Assembly (NCBI GenBank): GCA_030844895.1
Contig: CM061223.1
Location: 36,206,204 to 36,270,203 of the forward strand
Reading direction: 5' to 3'
Origin: Ambrosia x helenae
Lineage: Eukaryota > Streptophyta > Magnoliopsida > Asterales > Asteraceae
Length of the DNA stretch: 64,000 nt
The notes below the pieces were generated by a model, which worked only from the letters and a program-made list of their open reading frames with translations, searched no databases and was not told the origin of the DNA. Numbering within the stretch: the first letter of the stretch is position 1; every line of letters begins with the position of its first letter. Shown piece by piece: positions 11,958-23,886 of the stretch. The position numbers and the translations under genes are program-made.

Positions 11958-12797
11958 CTCCATGGAATTGAATGCGGGTCTGGAGTTGTAATAAATTTGA
12001 AATCATTGGCATTCAATTTGTCTCTCATAAATTGGAGTTAATGCGCCTGGAAGTCGAATGATCAGTTTCTTCTGATGGAAGCTTTAAGGGTTGCTGACGT
12101 GTCAGGTCCTTGTCTGTTCTGCTGACTGTTAGTTGTCACATCATTGTGGTAAAGTTACCAACTTTCGTCCGGTGTCAGGCACGTGTGCCGTCACGCGCCT
12201 TTCTTGCTGTCTTTGTGGACGAGGTTGTGCACGTGTCGTATGGCACGTGTGTTTTGTCAGACACGTGAGTGTTCACGCGCTTGACAACTTTCAAATTGGT
12301 GACATCTGCCGACATGTGTCATTCATCCGGCGAGTGGTGGTCTGGATCGCTTCCCCGTGTTGATCTTATCCGTTTGATGGCGTGCGTGACACGTGTCGTC
12401 ATCTTGGCCCTCTAATTTGAAAATGTGTGACGGTTGCTTTTCTCATGTGGGTCCCACTGCCATAAATGCAGTGGGTATATAAGAATCATGCATGTATCCT
12501 TGAACGGTTACACGTTCATTTTGCTTTCCATATTCTCTATTCTCTCTCTATTTTCCGGCAAGTTCTTCTTGAAGTTTCCGTTTAATCTTCAAAGATCTTG
12601 CTGATCTTGAAGATTCATTGTTGAAACTTCCAAGTTTAAGCTTCATTCTTGTCCAGTTCTTGTTATTATCCTATTTTTTCTCCCTTTTCTTGTCAAAGTT
12701 TCACTAATATCTGAGATTTTTCTTGAAGATTCCGGTGGATCTTCAAGTTTTCCGGTCGTTTTTCCAGATTCCGATAACCTTGTATTTCTCTTATTTG

Positions 12798-15137
12798 ATG
12801 TCTGACTTATCTGTGGGTCAATCTCCCTCCGGCGAGGGTCCTAGGAAAGAACCGGTGGTGGAAGATGTGGAGGAGGAGGTTACTGTTGAGCAGAGGAAGA
12901 TAAAAGAAAGGAAACTGATGACCAACAGATACTGTGCTTGGAGTCAGGAGTCCTTCGAGCAGTTTTGCAAGATGTATGACATCTTGCCGGAGTGGGGGCC
13001 TATCTTGCCATCTCCGACAGACACTGTCCTCACCGCCGGGAGTGATCGGCTGGCCTTGTATGAAGCCCACTTTACCAAGTGTGGGTTTCGCCTGCCATGT
13101 ACCCGCTTCCAGATTGACACACTGGTGGAGTATGGCGTTGGGCCCACACAACTAACCGCCTTCGGGCTACTGAGGTTATTACACTTTGAGGTGTTACCCC
13201 ACCTTCTGACACAGTCATAGCCCCCATGGCAACATTTGAGGATGTTAGCAAGGGGAAGTCTCCCTTCGCCGGTGGTGGGGCGCAAGAGGGGGTTGCGCCA
13301 ATATTTTCTGTTGGTATTGGCGCTGCTCCTACTCGTCAGCCTCTGTTCCAGAAGCTGATCCAGAAAAAGGCGTCTGGTAAGTATTGCTTCATTGCTTTTC
13401 TAAGTCTTTTGTCTTTGTCTTGCTTTTAACATGTTTTGTTTTTCGTTTTCAGTTGCGCCCAAGATCATTCCTACTCCTCCTCCTACGTCTCCATCTGCGG
13501 AGGCGGCTAGGGTGGAGGAAGAGAGGCTCTGGAAGGAGCAAGAGGAAGCTCGCAGCCAGGCGAAAGCTGATGAAGCCCTTCGGAGGGCTGAGGCTGAGAA
13601 GATAGCTGCTGCCAATGAGGCTAAAGAAAAGGCTGAGGCAGCAAAACGGGCGGAGGCAAAGCGTCTTCGTCTCCAAGAGCAACAGTTCTTGGAGGAGAAG
13701 GCCCGCCAGTTGAAGGAGCAGGAGGCGCAGGAGCGCGCCGAAGTTGAAGCCCGGGGAGTGGCCCATGAAACTGATGGGTTTGAGAGGGCACTCCAGGGAG
13801 CAGGCGCCGCTGGTGCTGGGGGTGGCTCGCGTGAAGCACGACGCGAGTCTTCAAGAGTCGGCAGCAGGGAACCATCGGGGACCTATGACGGTTCTTGCTG
13901 GACTGGTGGCGACGCCATCTGGCGTCCTCGCTGGGCGGTCAGGGAGAATACATTATTCTCCAACTCCCTGGCCGTGGAGGAGTTTGTAAGCGAGGTGGTG
14001 CCTCCCTATGAGCGCACGCACCAGGATATGTTGAGTCGTCCTGACCTGATGTCTGCTTTATGTGTGAATCAGGCGACTCAACTATCTATGATGGACTCGT
14101 TGCGCCGTCGGGACGCGGCGGTGTTACGTGACATTGAACACTTGGAGGCGGAGAAGGCGAGCCTTGCTGAAAAAGAGGCTGCCTTCAAGGCTGAAATTTC
14201 CAAGTACCGTCGCCGCGCCCATGACGCCGAGGCTAAGGCCCTTAAGCTTGAAGAGGACGCGGCGGCAGATAGGCGCAAATGGTCAGAGTCTTGGAAGAAG
14301 ACCAATGCCGAAATTATGCATTTGAAAGAGACTCTGGCCGAAGCACAGGAAGAGAGGCAGGTGGCGATCCGAAAGTTGGAGGAGAAGTGCAAGGCCCTCT
14401 CCGAGAGGACTGTTTTGTATGTGGAAAAGCGCAAAGAGCTGGAGTCTAAAGATGCTGAACTCATCCAGGCTACTGAGCGCGTCTCTTTTTTGGAGCAGGA
14501 GAGGGTCCGAATCCATAACGCCAAAGAGGATTTGGAGCAAGACCTTGACTCTGCGGAGCAAGCTCGCGTTGCGGCCGCCACGGAGTGTGAGGCGGCCCAG
14601 CAACTGTTAGAGGAGGCGGTCGCTGCCCAGACCCAGATGCAAGACTCCGTCCGCTGGCTGATGACTGATGGGATGAATGGGGTGAGTCTTTATGCTTTTC
14701 TTTGTTGTTGATCTTATCTTTATTATGTTGATTTGCTAACTCTGATTTTTCCGCAGGTCTTTAAGAGGTTCTGGCAGGAGCCCAAGTTGGGTGATCAAGT
14801 TGCTGCCATTGCTGCCAGCGCCCAAGCCTATGGGTATGGGGAGGGTTACGAGGATGGCTTTTTGGCGGCCCAGAATGAAGGGCGTCTTGACCTCGCGGAG
14901 CATTATGGGAAGCCCTTGAAGGAGGAATATGAAGCGGAGCTGGTCAAGTTTGAGAAGATTGACTTCCCCATCCTTCAAGTGATTGCGGACTGTAATCGCA
15001 ATGCGGACCCTCCTGCTGCCCTTAAGTATTTCATAGAAAGATCTGATGAGCTTGTGCTGGAGGCAGAGCAGAGGCGCCAAGAGGAGATGCGCAAGAAGGC
15101 TTCTGGCGAGGGTCCCTCTACTTTGCCTGATGAGTAG
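12798..15137 (+). pseudogene. Extra antisense ORF of the Tat element, spliced and disrupted
   Basis: It runs opposite to gag-pol between pol and the 3' LTR. The ATG at 12798 opens a frame containing CAWSQESFEQFCKMY and FGLLRLLHFEV, which I recognise as the plant 'putative gypsy type transposon' family (Transposase_28-like). This frame stops at 13218-13220. Coding resumes in another frame from 13226 to a donor at 13376/13377, continues at 13453-14681 and again at 14757-15137 with clean GT-AG introns (13377-13452, 14682-14756). The middle exon encodes a long Glu/Ala/Lys/Arg coiled coil, then a globular C-terminus with FWQEPKLGDQVA. The break near 13200 probably reflects a deletion within the domain. 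Its role is unknown; extra ORFs at this position are documented in Tat elements. An upstream TTG in frame (12723) is not a credible start. Confidence 0.75.
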
Positions 15138-15777
15138 GCGTCTGCATATATGTCTTGTAATTATTGTAAATACGAAAGGGTTTTTAATTCCCATTAGTTA
15201 ATGAAAAATTTTGTGGTTTGTTATATCGTGTTTAACTTTCTCACTCTAAATTCTGTGCACTTATTTAACCAAGTCGTCACCCGGTGTGTAAGTAGAAGTT
15301 AGGGCGCGCGTCTGGCTAGACAGTCCGGCGTCTAAGTGTAAAAATACTTTTGCCTTGAAGACTGTAGCAAGGCGTGACTTGTGCCAGAGGGTCCGAGTTG
15401 GGCGCGTGATTGCCTTCCCTAGAAGACCATAGACTTCGCTTTTGTGTGATGTGCGCTTCCTTTGTCCGACTTGTATTTTACAAGTCTAGAAGACAAAGGT
15501 TTTCCACGCATACACGTTTCGCGCGTCAGTTAGGTCCGGCAAGTAAACCTGTCTTGAAGACCATAGGGCGCTGTGCTGTACGCCAGTTAGTGCAAGTCCG
15601 ACGTGTTCAAGGCGCGTCTTGAAGACTTGCATGGCTTTGATGGTCAGCGATGTTGGTCCGACGAGGGTTTCGTCCAAGTCTGGAAGACCCTGGCGCGGAA
15701 AAAACAAGTAGAAGTACAGATATAGGAAACCATTTCTCATTGATAAGGATGGCATGTATAGCCATTTTACAAGTGTT
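15138..15777. other. Spacer between the antisense ORF and pol
   Basis: 640 bp without a supportable ORF, lying between the convergent 3' ends of the plus-strand extra ORF and the minus-strand pol. Repeated GAAGAC and GGCGCG-type motifs are seen. It may hold polyadenylation signals for both strands, but none can be assigned. Confidence 0.4.
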
Positions 15778-18700
15778 TTACAAATAACAGCGTCGTAGTT
15801 GTGCGCCATTCCAAGATCGCGGGATAGGTGTGCCATCGAGCCTCTCTAGCGCATAAGCGCCTTTGCCGAGTATTTCTTGTATCTTGTATGGGCCTTCCCA
15901 TGTAGGAGCTAGTTTTCTGGGTTTTTCGGCGTTGGAAGCCTCGTTGTTGTGGAAAATGTAGTCCCCGATCTTGAACGCGGACTCTTTGACGCGTTTGTTG
16001 TAGTAGCGCTCTAGCTGTGTCTTGTACTTAGCTTCTTTGATTGCAGCAAGATCCCGGCGCTCTTCTAATAAGTCAAGGTTCAAACGGAGTTCTTTGTCAT
16101 TGTCTCTTGTTTCGGCCATTAATACTCTTGCGGAAGGGCAGCCTATTTCGGCGGGGATGACCGCCTCGGTACATATGTCAGGCTGAATGGCGTTTCGTCA
16201 TTGCTAGTTTTTGTGAGGGTGCGGTAGGCCCATAAAACGTGAGGGATTTCTTCTACCCACCCAGTTCTCTTGGTTCCGAGTAGTGCTTTGATGCCTTCTA
16301 CTATTGTGCGATTAGCCCTTTCGACTTGACCGTTGCCTTGTGGGTGCGCGACCGACGTGAAAATTTGTTTAACACCCATTTGAGCCAACCATTCCTGAAG
16401 GGATTGGTCCTCAAATTGCGTGACATTGTCGCTTATCAGTTGCATTGGCAGGCTGAATCGGCAGATAATGAACTCCCAAATGAATTTCTTGACATGTGCG
16501 CCGTCAATCTTGGCTAGAGGCTTTGCCTCGACCCACTTGGTGAAGTAGTCGATGGCGACGATTAAGTATTTTACATTGCCTGGAGCCGTTGGGAATGGTC
16601 CTACCAGATCAATAGCCCATTTCTGAAATGGCCAAGCCGCTGTAACAGGTACCAGGTTGTTCTTGGGGCGCAAGGTATTCGGAGCGTGGCGCTGGCAACT
16701 GTCGCATTTGCGCAACTCGTTGACCGCGTCCACGTGCATGCCCAGCCAATAGTACCCTGCGTTCATCAACTTCGCCACTACCATCCTTGGGCCCGCGTGT
16801 AGCTCGCATGTTCTTTCATGTATGTCTCTGAGGAGGAAGGAGGCGTCTGCGGAATCTACGAAGCGCAGCAACGGCCCTAGGTAAGAGCGGTGGTACAAGG
16901 TACCGTCTACAAGTTGGTATTGTAAAGCCTTGTGTTTGATCTTCCGAGCCTCTGACTTGTCGTCAGGCAGGATGCCGGAGGATAGGAAGGCTTTGATTGG
17001 GGTCATCCAGGACGCGTTGCCTGTTTGAATGACGTTGACTTGTCGCGGTGGGACAGATGGTTTTTCTAGGACCTCAATTCGGACTTCCTTGGCCATATGT
17101 TCAAAGACCGTGGATGCCATTTTACTCAGCGCATCGGCTGGCTTGTTTTCACTGCGCCGGATGTGTTCGAACGTGCATGAGTCGAACCGTCGCATGAGTT
17201 GCTTGGCTTGTTCCAGGTATAGGGCCATGATTTCATCCTTTGCGTCGTAGGATCCATTGATCTGTCGTGCGACAAGTAATGAGTCCACGTGTGCCTCTAC
17301 GTGCCTGGCCCCCATTTTTTCCGCAATGCGGAGGCCTTCCAGCAACGCTTCGTATTCCGCCTCGTTGTTTGTGCTTTTGAAATCAAGGCGGATGGCGTAC
17401 GTGAACTCATGTTTATCTGGGCTGATGAGGCGTAATCCCGCGCCGGCGCCGTCGTCATTAGAAGCCCCGTTCGTGTATAGGGACCACTTTTGCGACGGGT
17501 CATGTACCGGTGCGGGTGATTCTTCCGCTTTGCATTCTTGCACTAGGTCTGTGGGTATCTCCGTGGCGAAGTCCGCGAGGACTTGGCCTTTAATTGCTGG
17601 CCGGAGTTTGTAATTGATCGTATGTTCCCCCAGCTCAATGGCCCATTTCGCCAGGCGGCCCGATAGTTCGGGTTTGGCGAGAATGTCATTTATCCGATAG
17701 TCCGTAAGGACGTTTATCGGATGGCCTTGGAAGTACCTGCGTAGTCTTCGGGATGCATGGACAAGGGCGAGAACCAGCTTTTCCATTATTGTATACCTTG
17801 TTTCTGCATCTAACAGCGTGCGGCTGATGTAGTAAATTGGTGTTTGCACGCCTTTGCGGTCAACCATTAGAACCGCGCCTATTGCCCGCTCCGTGACGGA
17901 TAAGTAGAGTGTGAACGGTTCTTTAGGAAGAGGTGCTGTTAGTGTTGGAAGGTTTATTAAGCATTGTTTCATTGCCCGAAATGCTGATTCCGCCTCTGGG
18001 GTCCAGCGGAAGTTGCTCTTCTTCAGACAGTTCTTCAAAGTGTCCACGAACGGGAATGACTTTGAAGCGTAGTTGGATAAAAAGCGGTTGAGGGCGACAA
18101 GGCGGCCCATCAGTGTCTGTACCTCTTTGACGGAAGTGGGGGAAGGCATTCTTTCGATGGCTTGCACTTTTTCTGGGTTAGCGCGAAAACCATCCCGTTT
18201 ACAATGACGCCCAGAAATTTGCCCTCTTCCATCCCGAATGAACATTTGCTCGGGTTCAATTTCATGCGCACTTTGCGTAATTGATTGAACGTTTGCTGGA
18301 TGTCCCGAAGCATGTCACTTTCTTCCTTGCTCTTGATTACAAGGTCATCGACGTACACTTCAAGCCGTACACCGATTTCATTGATGAAGGCCGTGTCCAT
18401 TAGGCGCTGGTACGTGGCGCCTGCGTTTTTCAGGCCAAAGGGCATCTTGGTGTAACAGAAGATGCCCGCGTCTGTGCGGAACGCTGTCTTGTCTTCATCT
18501 TCCTTAGCCATCTGGATCTGGTGGTACCCCTTGTATGCGTCCAGGAAACACTTGAACCGATACGGGGCGAGAGAATCCACCTTTAGATCGATTTCTGGCA
18601 AAGGATAGCAATCTTTTGGACACGCCTTGTTAATATCCTTGTAATCGACGCACATGCGCCACCTTCCATTAGCTTTAGCGACCATGACCGGATTAGCCAC

Positions 18701-19588
18701 CCAGGTTTGGTATCTGATAGGGCGAAGGATGCCCGCGTTGAGCAGCTCGGTGACTTGTTCGTTCATGGCCTTTGTTTTCTCCGGGCCCATGCTGCGCTTC
18801 TTTTGCACTATTGGTTTTACGGAGCGATAGACATTGAGCATGTGTTCCGCTATTTCACGGGGGACACCGACCATGTCTGTCGGTTGCCACGCGAAGACAT
18901 CCATGTTGCTGATTAAAAGCTGTTTCAAGTGATTGCGTATGGTCTCGGAGATTTCATGGCCAATGACCACCGTTTGCTCCGGAAATTTAAGGTTGAGCGC
19001 CCATTTTTCTGGCTCAGTGCGGGCATTTGTCTTGATCATTTTTGGAGGCTTGGCGGTTTCAGTGGTGTGGCAGTCTTTGTTGGCTCTGATGAAGGCGATG
19101 CATGTCTTGGTTGGAAAGCCGACCATCGTGTGCGCCGTTGAAGCGTTGGCGTTAAAGCGCGCGATGCCTTCCCGACCCAAGAGTATATCATGATTGGAGG
19201 TGGCTGGCAAAATCATGAAGTCGCATATCTCCGTGCGTTCATGGGTGCCATCGGACCACGTGACTGGCAGGGAGAGCGTGCCCCGCGGCATGATGGTCTC
19301 GTGAATGAAACCCGAGATTGGCTCATTGACCGGTACGAGTTTCGCTTTGTATTCCGCATCCAGCTGTTGGAAACATTGCTCGTACATAATATCTGTGCTG
19401 CTGCCGCCGTCTAGGAACATGTACCGCGTGCGGTAATGTCCGAAGACTGCGGTTATGACGAGTGGGGTGGTGCAGGAGGCGCCGCCTATGACTTTTGGCA
19501 TGAGGACATCGGCCTCTTTCCATGAGTCGTCCAGTGGTTGTACGCGGGTGCGCTTCCTGTGCTGGGTGTTTTTGCCACGCCTGGTCAT
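15778..19588 (-). pseudogene. Tat pol: protease, RT, RNase H, archaeal-type RNase H, integrase (two frameshifts)
   Basis: The first frame (18110-19588) holds the protease motif LDGGSSTDIMY (residues 59-69) and RT with YVDD (412-415). A one-base shift near 18190 moves coding to the frame of 16143-18245. There follow a degenerate first RNase H (about 112-230), a second archaeal-type RNase H (about 254-376; the usual first Asp is Asn in LYTNGAS) and integrase. The integrase zinc site is H476, H483, C514, C517 and the DDE residues are D546, D606, E642; the Gly normally after DN in this motif is Val (SDNVTQF). A second one-base loss near 16160-16170 moves the integrase C-terminus to 15778-16119. 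In a live element these enzymes process Gag, copy the RNA and insert the cDNA. Here the breaks preclude a full polyprotein. Confidence 0.9.
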
Positions 19589-21206
19589 GTTGCAGTGATG
19601 ACGAGGGATGAGCGTGGCGGCATGAGTGTTGAGGTCACGGATTTTCTTTCGCGACCCTCACCTTGGCTTTCGTCACCCGCGTTACCTTTGCCAGTGCGGT
19701 GAACGTTCTTTACCAAGTGACCGAGCTGACCCGACTTCAGCGCGGCTTCAATCTCCATCTTCAAGCTATATCAATTGTCTGTGAGGTGACCGAAGTCGTT
19801 GTGGTACTCACAGAACTTGCTTCGGTCCACGTTCCTTCGTTTCCCCAGAGGGTTGGCTTCTTTCAACGTGACCTGCTCTGTTTTCAGGACCTGAGATGGT
19901 GTCTTTGTTAGCGGGGTCCAATCGTGGTTTTTCTTGGAGTGTCCACGTTGGTCCCGCGATTGTTTTGTACTGATGAGTTGGCGGGCATCGCCTGCGGGGG
20001 AGTACTTTCCCTCGTCGGCGGTGCCTGAGATGCGGCTCCAAACGGATTTATTTTTGTGTTTATTATTATTATTATAATTATTATTATTATTATTATTATT
20101 ATTATGGTGTTGCGGTTGGAAGCCGTGCATCTGGTTGAAGGATTTCTCGGAGGAGGCATATATTTTCGCGGAGTGGATGAGTTCATCCCAGGACTCCGGA
20201 ATACCATCTTTGCCGGTAAGGCACTTCATGAGCTCTGGGCTGCGCACATTGTGTATGAACGCTGCCCGTGTAAGTTCCTCCCCACAGCCTATTTGCAAGG
20301 CTTCCTTGTTGAACCGGACGATGAAATCCTTGATGGACTCATGATCGTATCGGCGGCATAACAGAATATGCGCCTTGTCTTTTTTGTGCTTGCGCAAGTG
20401 TGAGAAGTGGCTGCCAAATTTATCAGTGAGGTCATTAAAGTCCTTAACGCTCCCCGCGGGGAGGTTGTCAAACCAGACCCTGGCTGCGCCAGTTAAGGTC
20501 TGAGCAAACAAATGGCACCAAACCTGAACGGGCCAGTCAACCGACATACCTGCGCACTCAAAGTCATGCACATGGTCATCTGGGTCACGCAGGCCATCGT
20601 ATCTACCGATGCTGCTAGGAAGCTTAGCTTTCCTTGGGATTTTGGCTGTCGCTATGCGAGCGACGAATTTTGATTTTTCGGCAAAAGCTTTTGGCCTGAA
20701 TGGCTTGACCAAGTCATCGTCCTCGTCGTTGCGACGTGAACGGTGGCTATGTTTCTTTCCGTTGTGGTCAGAATCGCTGCTAGATGACTCGTAGCCATCC
20801 GGTTCGTTATGTGACTTCACGTAGCCCCGAACCCTGGCGTCTCCGCCGAGTTCCCCGCTACGACCATCACCGTGAGTGGCCGAGTCTTTCTTTTTGTACC
20901 CCTTTTTTGACGGGGTATCATAAGTGAGGGCTTTGCCCTTCTTTTTGGCTTGTTGCAAGAGTTTACGCTGATATATATCTCAGAGCTTTTGGCATTTTGA
21001 CGGAGGAGACACTGGTTTGGGTCCTCCTAAGAACCGGCCTCACTGTCGTCGTCCGAGCCTAGGTCACGGATTTCGAGATCTGGCTGCTCGAGTCGTGAAG
21101 TGGGTTTTTTGACGACAGTGTGCGGTGTGGTTTGGTTTTCCGGGGACTGAGCATCGACGTCCCCGGTTTGGTTGATGACAGAAGTGTTAGGGTTGGGTTC
21201 AGCCAT
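19589..21206 (-). pseudogene. Tat gag, interrupted by a frameshift and stops
   Basis: The likely ATG is 21204-21206 (MAEPNPNTSV). The first frame ends at 21027, and after a one-base shift and a TGA near 20980 the main part runs 20958-19771. It contains the retrotransposon Gag core (VWCHLFAQTLTGAARVWF; IKDFIVRFNKEALQIG), an Asn run coded by a TTA/AAT microsatellite, and a Cys-His motif CEYHNDFGHLTDN that is cut by a TGA (19771-19773) where the next Cys would be expected. Similarity continues past that stop for about 40 residues. Gag would form the virus-like particle. This copy cannot make a full one. Confidence 0.85.
20056..20105. repeat. (TTA)n microsatellite inside Tat gag
   Basis: About 15 TTA/ATT units, interrupted once, encode an Asn run (with one Tyr) in Gag on the minus strand, downstream of the capsid-like core. 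Confidence 0.9.
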
Positions 21207-21242
21207 GGGTGGGTTTAAAAGATGAAAAAAAAGCTGTTCTAA

Positions 21243-21258
21243 CCATTGGATGGCGCCA
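21243..21258 (-). other. Primer binding site of the Tat element
   Basis: Read on the minus strand, TGGCGCCATCCAATGG follows the 5' LTR end after one T. TGGCGCC matches the 3' end expected for a tRNA-Asp-type primer used by several plant Ty3/gypsy elements. The match beyond seven bases is uncertain. Confidence 0.6.
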
Positions 21259-21259
21259 A

Positions 21260-22164
21260 TGAAGAAACAATAAGTATCACGGTGGTTATCACTAATCACC
21301 GTGTGGTTAATACTTACGTTCGCCAAGAGTAATCCTTTACCCAAACCTCTCGGTTAAACCCGGGTGAGAATATGAAGTGTGAGTGTGTGTAAAAGCCACG
21401 TAAATAAGGACACGAGATGTAAGTGGTTCGGTCAAGGAATGACCTACGTCCACTGTAACTAGCCGGATATATTATTAAAGAACAAGTAGAGAGAGTTACA
21501 AGAGAGTAATGCTAAGTTACAATGAATATTTTCGGATCCTTTTGCAAGGAGATGTCCTCCTTTATTTATAGGAGAACTCATGGGCTTGGTAGGGAAGCCC
21601 ATGAGAAGTTGTACTTACTTGGGCCCGGTCAAAGCCCAGGTCCAAGCTCCCCATAAAAATAGCGGGAAGGCCAGATTACTGTGGATGACGTCACACTGCA
21701 GCATGGTTGTTGCTCGATGTGGACACGTGGCGAGCTCTGATTGGTAGACGGCGCCCCTGTCCTTGCTACAGTCGTTGACCATGCTCCTGATGTCAGCAAG
21801 GGATGTCTGCTGTCACTATTGATGACAGTGGAAGCATGGAGACAGTCACGTCGCCATCCTTTTCAGTGGTGGTTGGACCACCCTTGCCACCTGTCGCCTT
21901 CTCCTTGGTGCGTACTCTGTCAGAGATCCTTGTGAATCTTCCTTTTGTTATCTTCTGTACCTCGTACCAAAAGTGATAAGGGAAGATACCGCGCGTGGCT
22001 GCACGCGCTTATCAGGTGTTGTCCGTTGTTTATCAGTTGGTAAGCTTGCGCGCTGCACCACATGTTGTGTTGGCAGCGCGCTGACGGCAGAGTCTGGAGC
22101 GGGCAACTTTGTTTATGGGCATAGGGACGCCTCTTCCCCTTGGATTAGGCTCCCTATCCCTTCA
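21260..22164 (-). repeat. Tat element 5' LTR
   Basis: 905 bp, about 98% identical to 10390-11293 by eye. Confidence 0.9.
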
Positions 22165-22169
22165 CCAAG
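22165..22169. repeat. Target site duplication, right copy (CCAAG)
   Basis: It matches 10385-10389. The interrupted LARD LTR resumes directly after it. Confidence 0.9.
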
Positions 22170-22902
22170 GAGTCTCAGATTGAGGTAAAGAGGAAGCTCG
22201 CATAAGGTAAGTCACTCGATGACTTAATTCTTAATATGTCTCTAGTATGTTTATATGCTTAATTATACCTTTGTATATGCATTTGGGAATTAGACATTGA
22301 AATGTCACAAAAAGTAGCATAAATAAGATACACGATTCATAGAAGATGGCCTTAGATGAAGGTTGTTAATATCCCAATTAGACTATCGGGTCAATTGGGT
22401 AAAATGCTAGATAGACAATAGCTTAGGGCAAGAGTTAATAGTTAGCCGGTAACGAACTCGTGCTAGTTGCTTGAGTTTATTTATGGGTATATCATTTAAT
22501 TCAAAATAGAAATTGTGATTTCCAAGGGATAGAAAACAACAGATAAAAACCATGCCGTAAGTCATAGAGGCCGAGCGTACAAGACCGAGAGAAATGGCAC
22601 ATGTGGCCATGGAAACGAGGCACCGCAATCACAACATAAATGACTTGGGCATAAATTTCCCTAGTTAAGCTGAGACTTGACAAGTGGGCAAAAACCACAA
22701 CTGAAACTTGGAGATCATAAAATCTTATGATTTTGTCATGTATAAAACTTAACCGGTCAGCTTAAAGATAGATATATAATTCATGGTTTTTGGGTTAGAA
22801 ACCGAACAAGGAATCCAAACATATCTTTAATCATGTAAGAGGTACGTATTATGACCCATTAACAAGTCCTAAGAATCCCCGTAAATGGCTTTGAAGCTGC
22901 AC

Positions 22903-23342
22903 TAAGGGTATGTTTGGCAAAACTAGCTGGAGGCTGGTAGCTGGAAGCTGGAAGCTGGTAGCTGCAAGCTGATAGCTACAAGCTGTTAGCTGGAGGCTTT
23001 TTAAATATATTTTGGTGTTTGGCAGAATAGTTGGAGCTTTTAATAAAATGTATAAAATGACCAAAATGGTCATAATTAAAAGATTGTAAAGAAGGTTTTT
23101 ATTTTATTTTTAAAATAGAATGGGTATTTGTGTCATTTACTAACTAAAAGCTTGTAGCTAGTAGAGCTTTTTCTTAAAAGCTACTACTAGTAGCTTTTCA
23201 CTGTAGAGCTTTTTCTCTAACTTAAAAGCTTCCAGCCCCTTCAACCAAACAAGGCTTTTTATTAAGTATGAGCTTTTTCTTAAAAGCTTGAAGCTTGAAG
23301 CTCCTAAAAGCTCTTAAAAGCTCCTTGCCAAACATACCCTAA
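22903..23342. mobile_element. MITE with 15-bp terminal inverted repeats and TAA duplication
   Basis: GGGTATGTTTGGCAA (22906-22920) is the exact inverted partner of TTGCCAAACATACCC (23325-23339), flanked by TAA on both sides. The 3-bp TAA target suggests PIF/Harbinger (Tourist-like). The interior is dominated by AGCT-centred repeats (AGCTGGTAGCTGGAAGCTGG and inverse), so it folds strongly. It is inserted in the LARD LTR. Confidence 0.8.
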
Positions 23343-23386
23343 AAGTGTAGTTTGGTGCAAGAAAAAGGGTAGTTTCTAACAACAGG

Positions 23387-23478
23387 TTTACCCGCCCGGG
23401 TAAAACACTCACCCGCCCGGGTAAAGGTTCTGATAAAAAAGGGTAGTTTCTAACAGCAGGTTTACCCGCCCGGGTAAA
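23387..23478. repeat. Three copies of a near-palindromic TTTACCCGCCCGGGTAAA
   Basis: Copies lie at 23387-23404, 23408-23425 (first bases differ) and 23461-23478. The flanking GGGTAGTTTCTAACA.CAGG is also duplicated (about 23368 and 23441), so this is a local duplication within the LTR. Confidence 0.8.
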
Positions 23479-23873
23479 GGTTATGTAAAAAAAAACTTCA
23501 TTTTATTATTCTTTCAATACTAGACATTCATAATAACGTATTAATGGGTTATTTCCTCGCGTTTAACCCTCTGGTATTCTATTATACTGAATGGATGATG
23601 ATCAAGAATTGAACAAAGATCCGAACGCACAAGACTCGTCCGCATCCGCAACTTTTGAGCTAAAAGGGTTATAAACTTAGTTTCGGAAGGTGCCATTGAA
23701 AACGTTTTCGCTATTAAAATCATCATACGTATGTTTAAACCATGAGATACATGTGCAAATATTTTGTCAAAACTTGTTGAGCTCTAAATGACAAAATTTG
23801 AAACTTTCAAATTAAGTTTACTAACTTGTAAATCTTCTCATAATACCGCTTTAAACGGGGTGGGTCTTACAAG

Positions 23874-23886
23874 TGGTATCAGAGCC
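23874..23886 (+). other. tRNA-Met primer binding site of the LARD element
   Basis: TGGTATCAGAGCC, complementary to the initiator tRNA-Met 3' end, lies two bases after the LTR end TTACA at 23871. Confidence 0.9.

Larger units (their letters stand above)
10390..22164 (-). mobile_element. Tat-lineage Ty3/gypsy retrotransposon, 11,775 bp, nested in the LARD LTR
   Basis: LTRs of 904 and 905 bp (TGAAG...CTTCA) are flanked by CCAAG duplications. Gag and pol are on the minus strand, so the right LTR is the 5' one. The pol order PR-RT-RNaseH-archaeal-type RNaseH-IN and the extra antisense ORF are marks of the Tat group (Retand/Ogre-like). By eye the LTRs differ by about 18 substitutions and one indel, roughly 2%, so the insertion is fairly recent. 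Coding regions carry frameshifts and stops, so this copy is not autonomous. A G-rich tract on the minus strand next to the left LTR (11294-11303) is the likely polypurine tract. Confidence 0.9.
9412..23871 (+). repeat. Complete LTR of the LARD element, split by two nested insertions
   Basis: It starts TGTAACGCCCC and ends GGGTCTTACA, with inverted termini TGTAA/TTACA. Removing the Tat element plus one target copy (10390-22169) leaves about 2.68 kb, which includes the MITE at 22903-23342. No coding sequence. Confidence 0.75.

Noticed and set aside
12723..12797. Upstream extension of the antisense ORF from a TTG
   Set aside because: TTG is not a credible plant start, and the first ATG in frame is 12798.
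13400..14603. Several minus-strand ORFs over the antisense coiled coil
   Set aside because: They are shadows of the Glu/Ala-rich coding strand.
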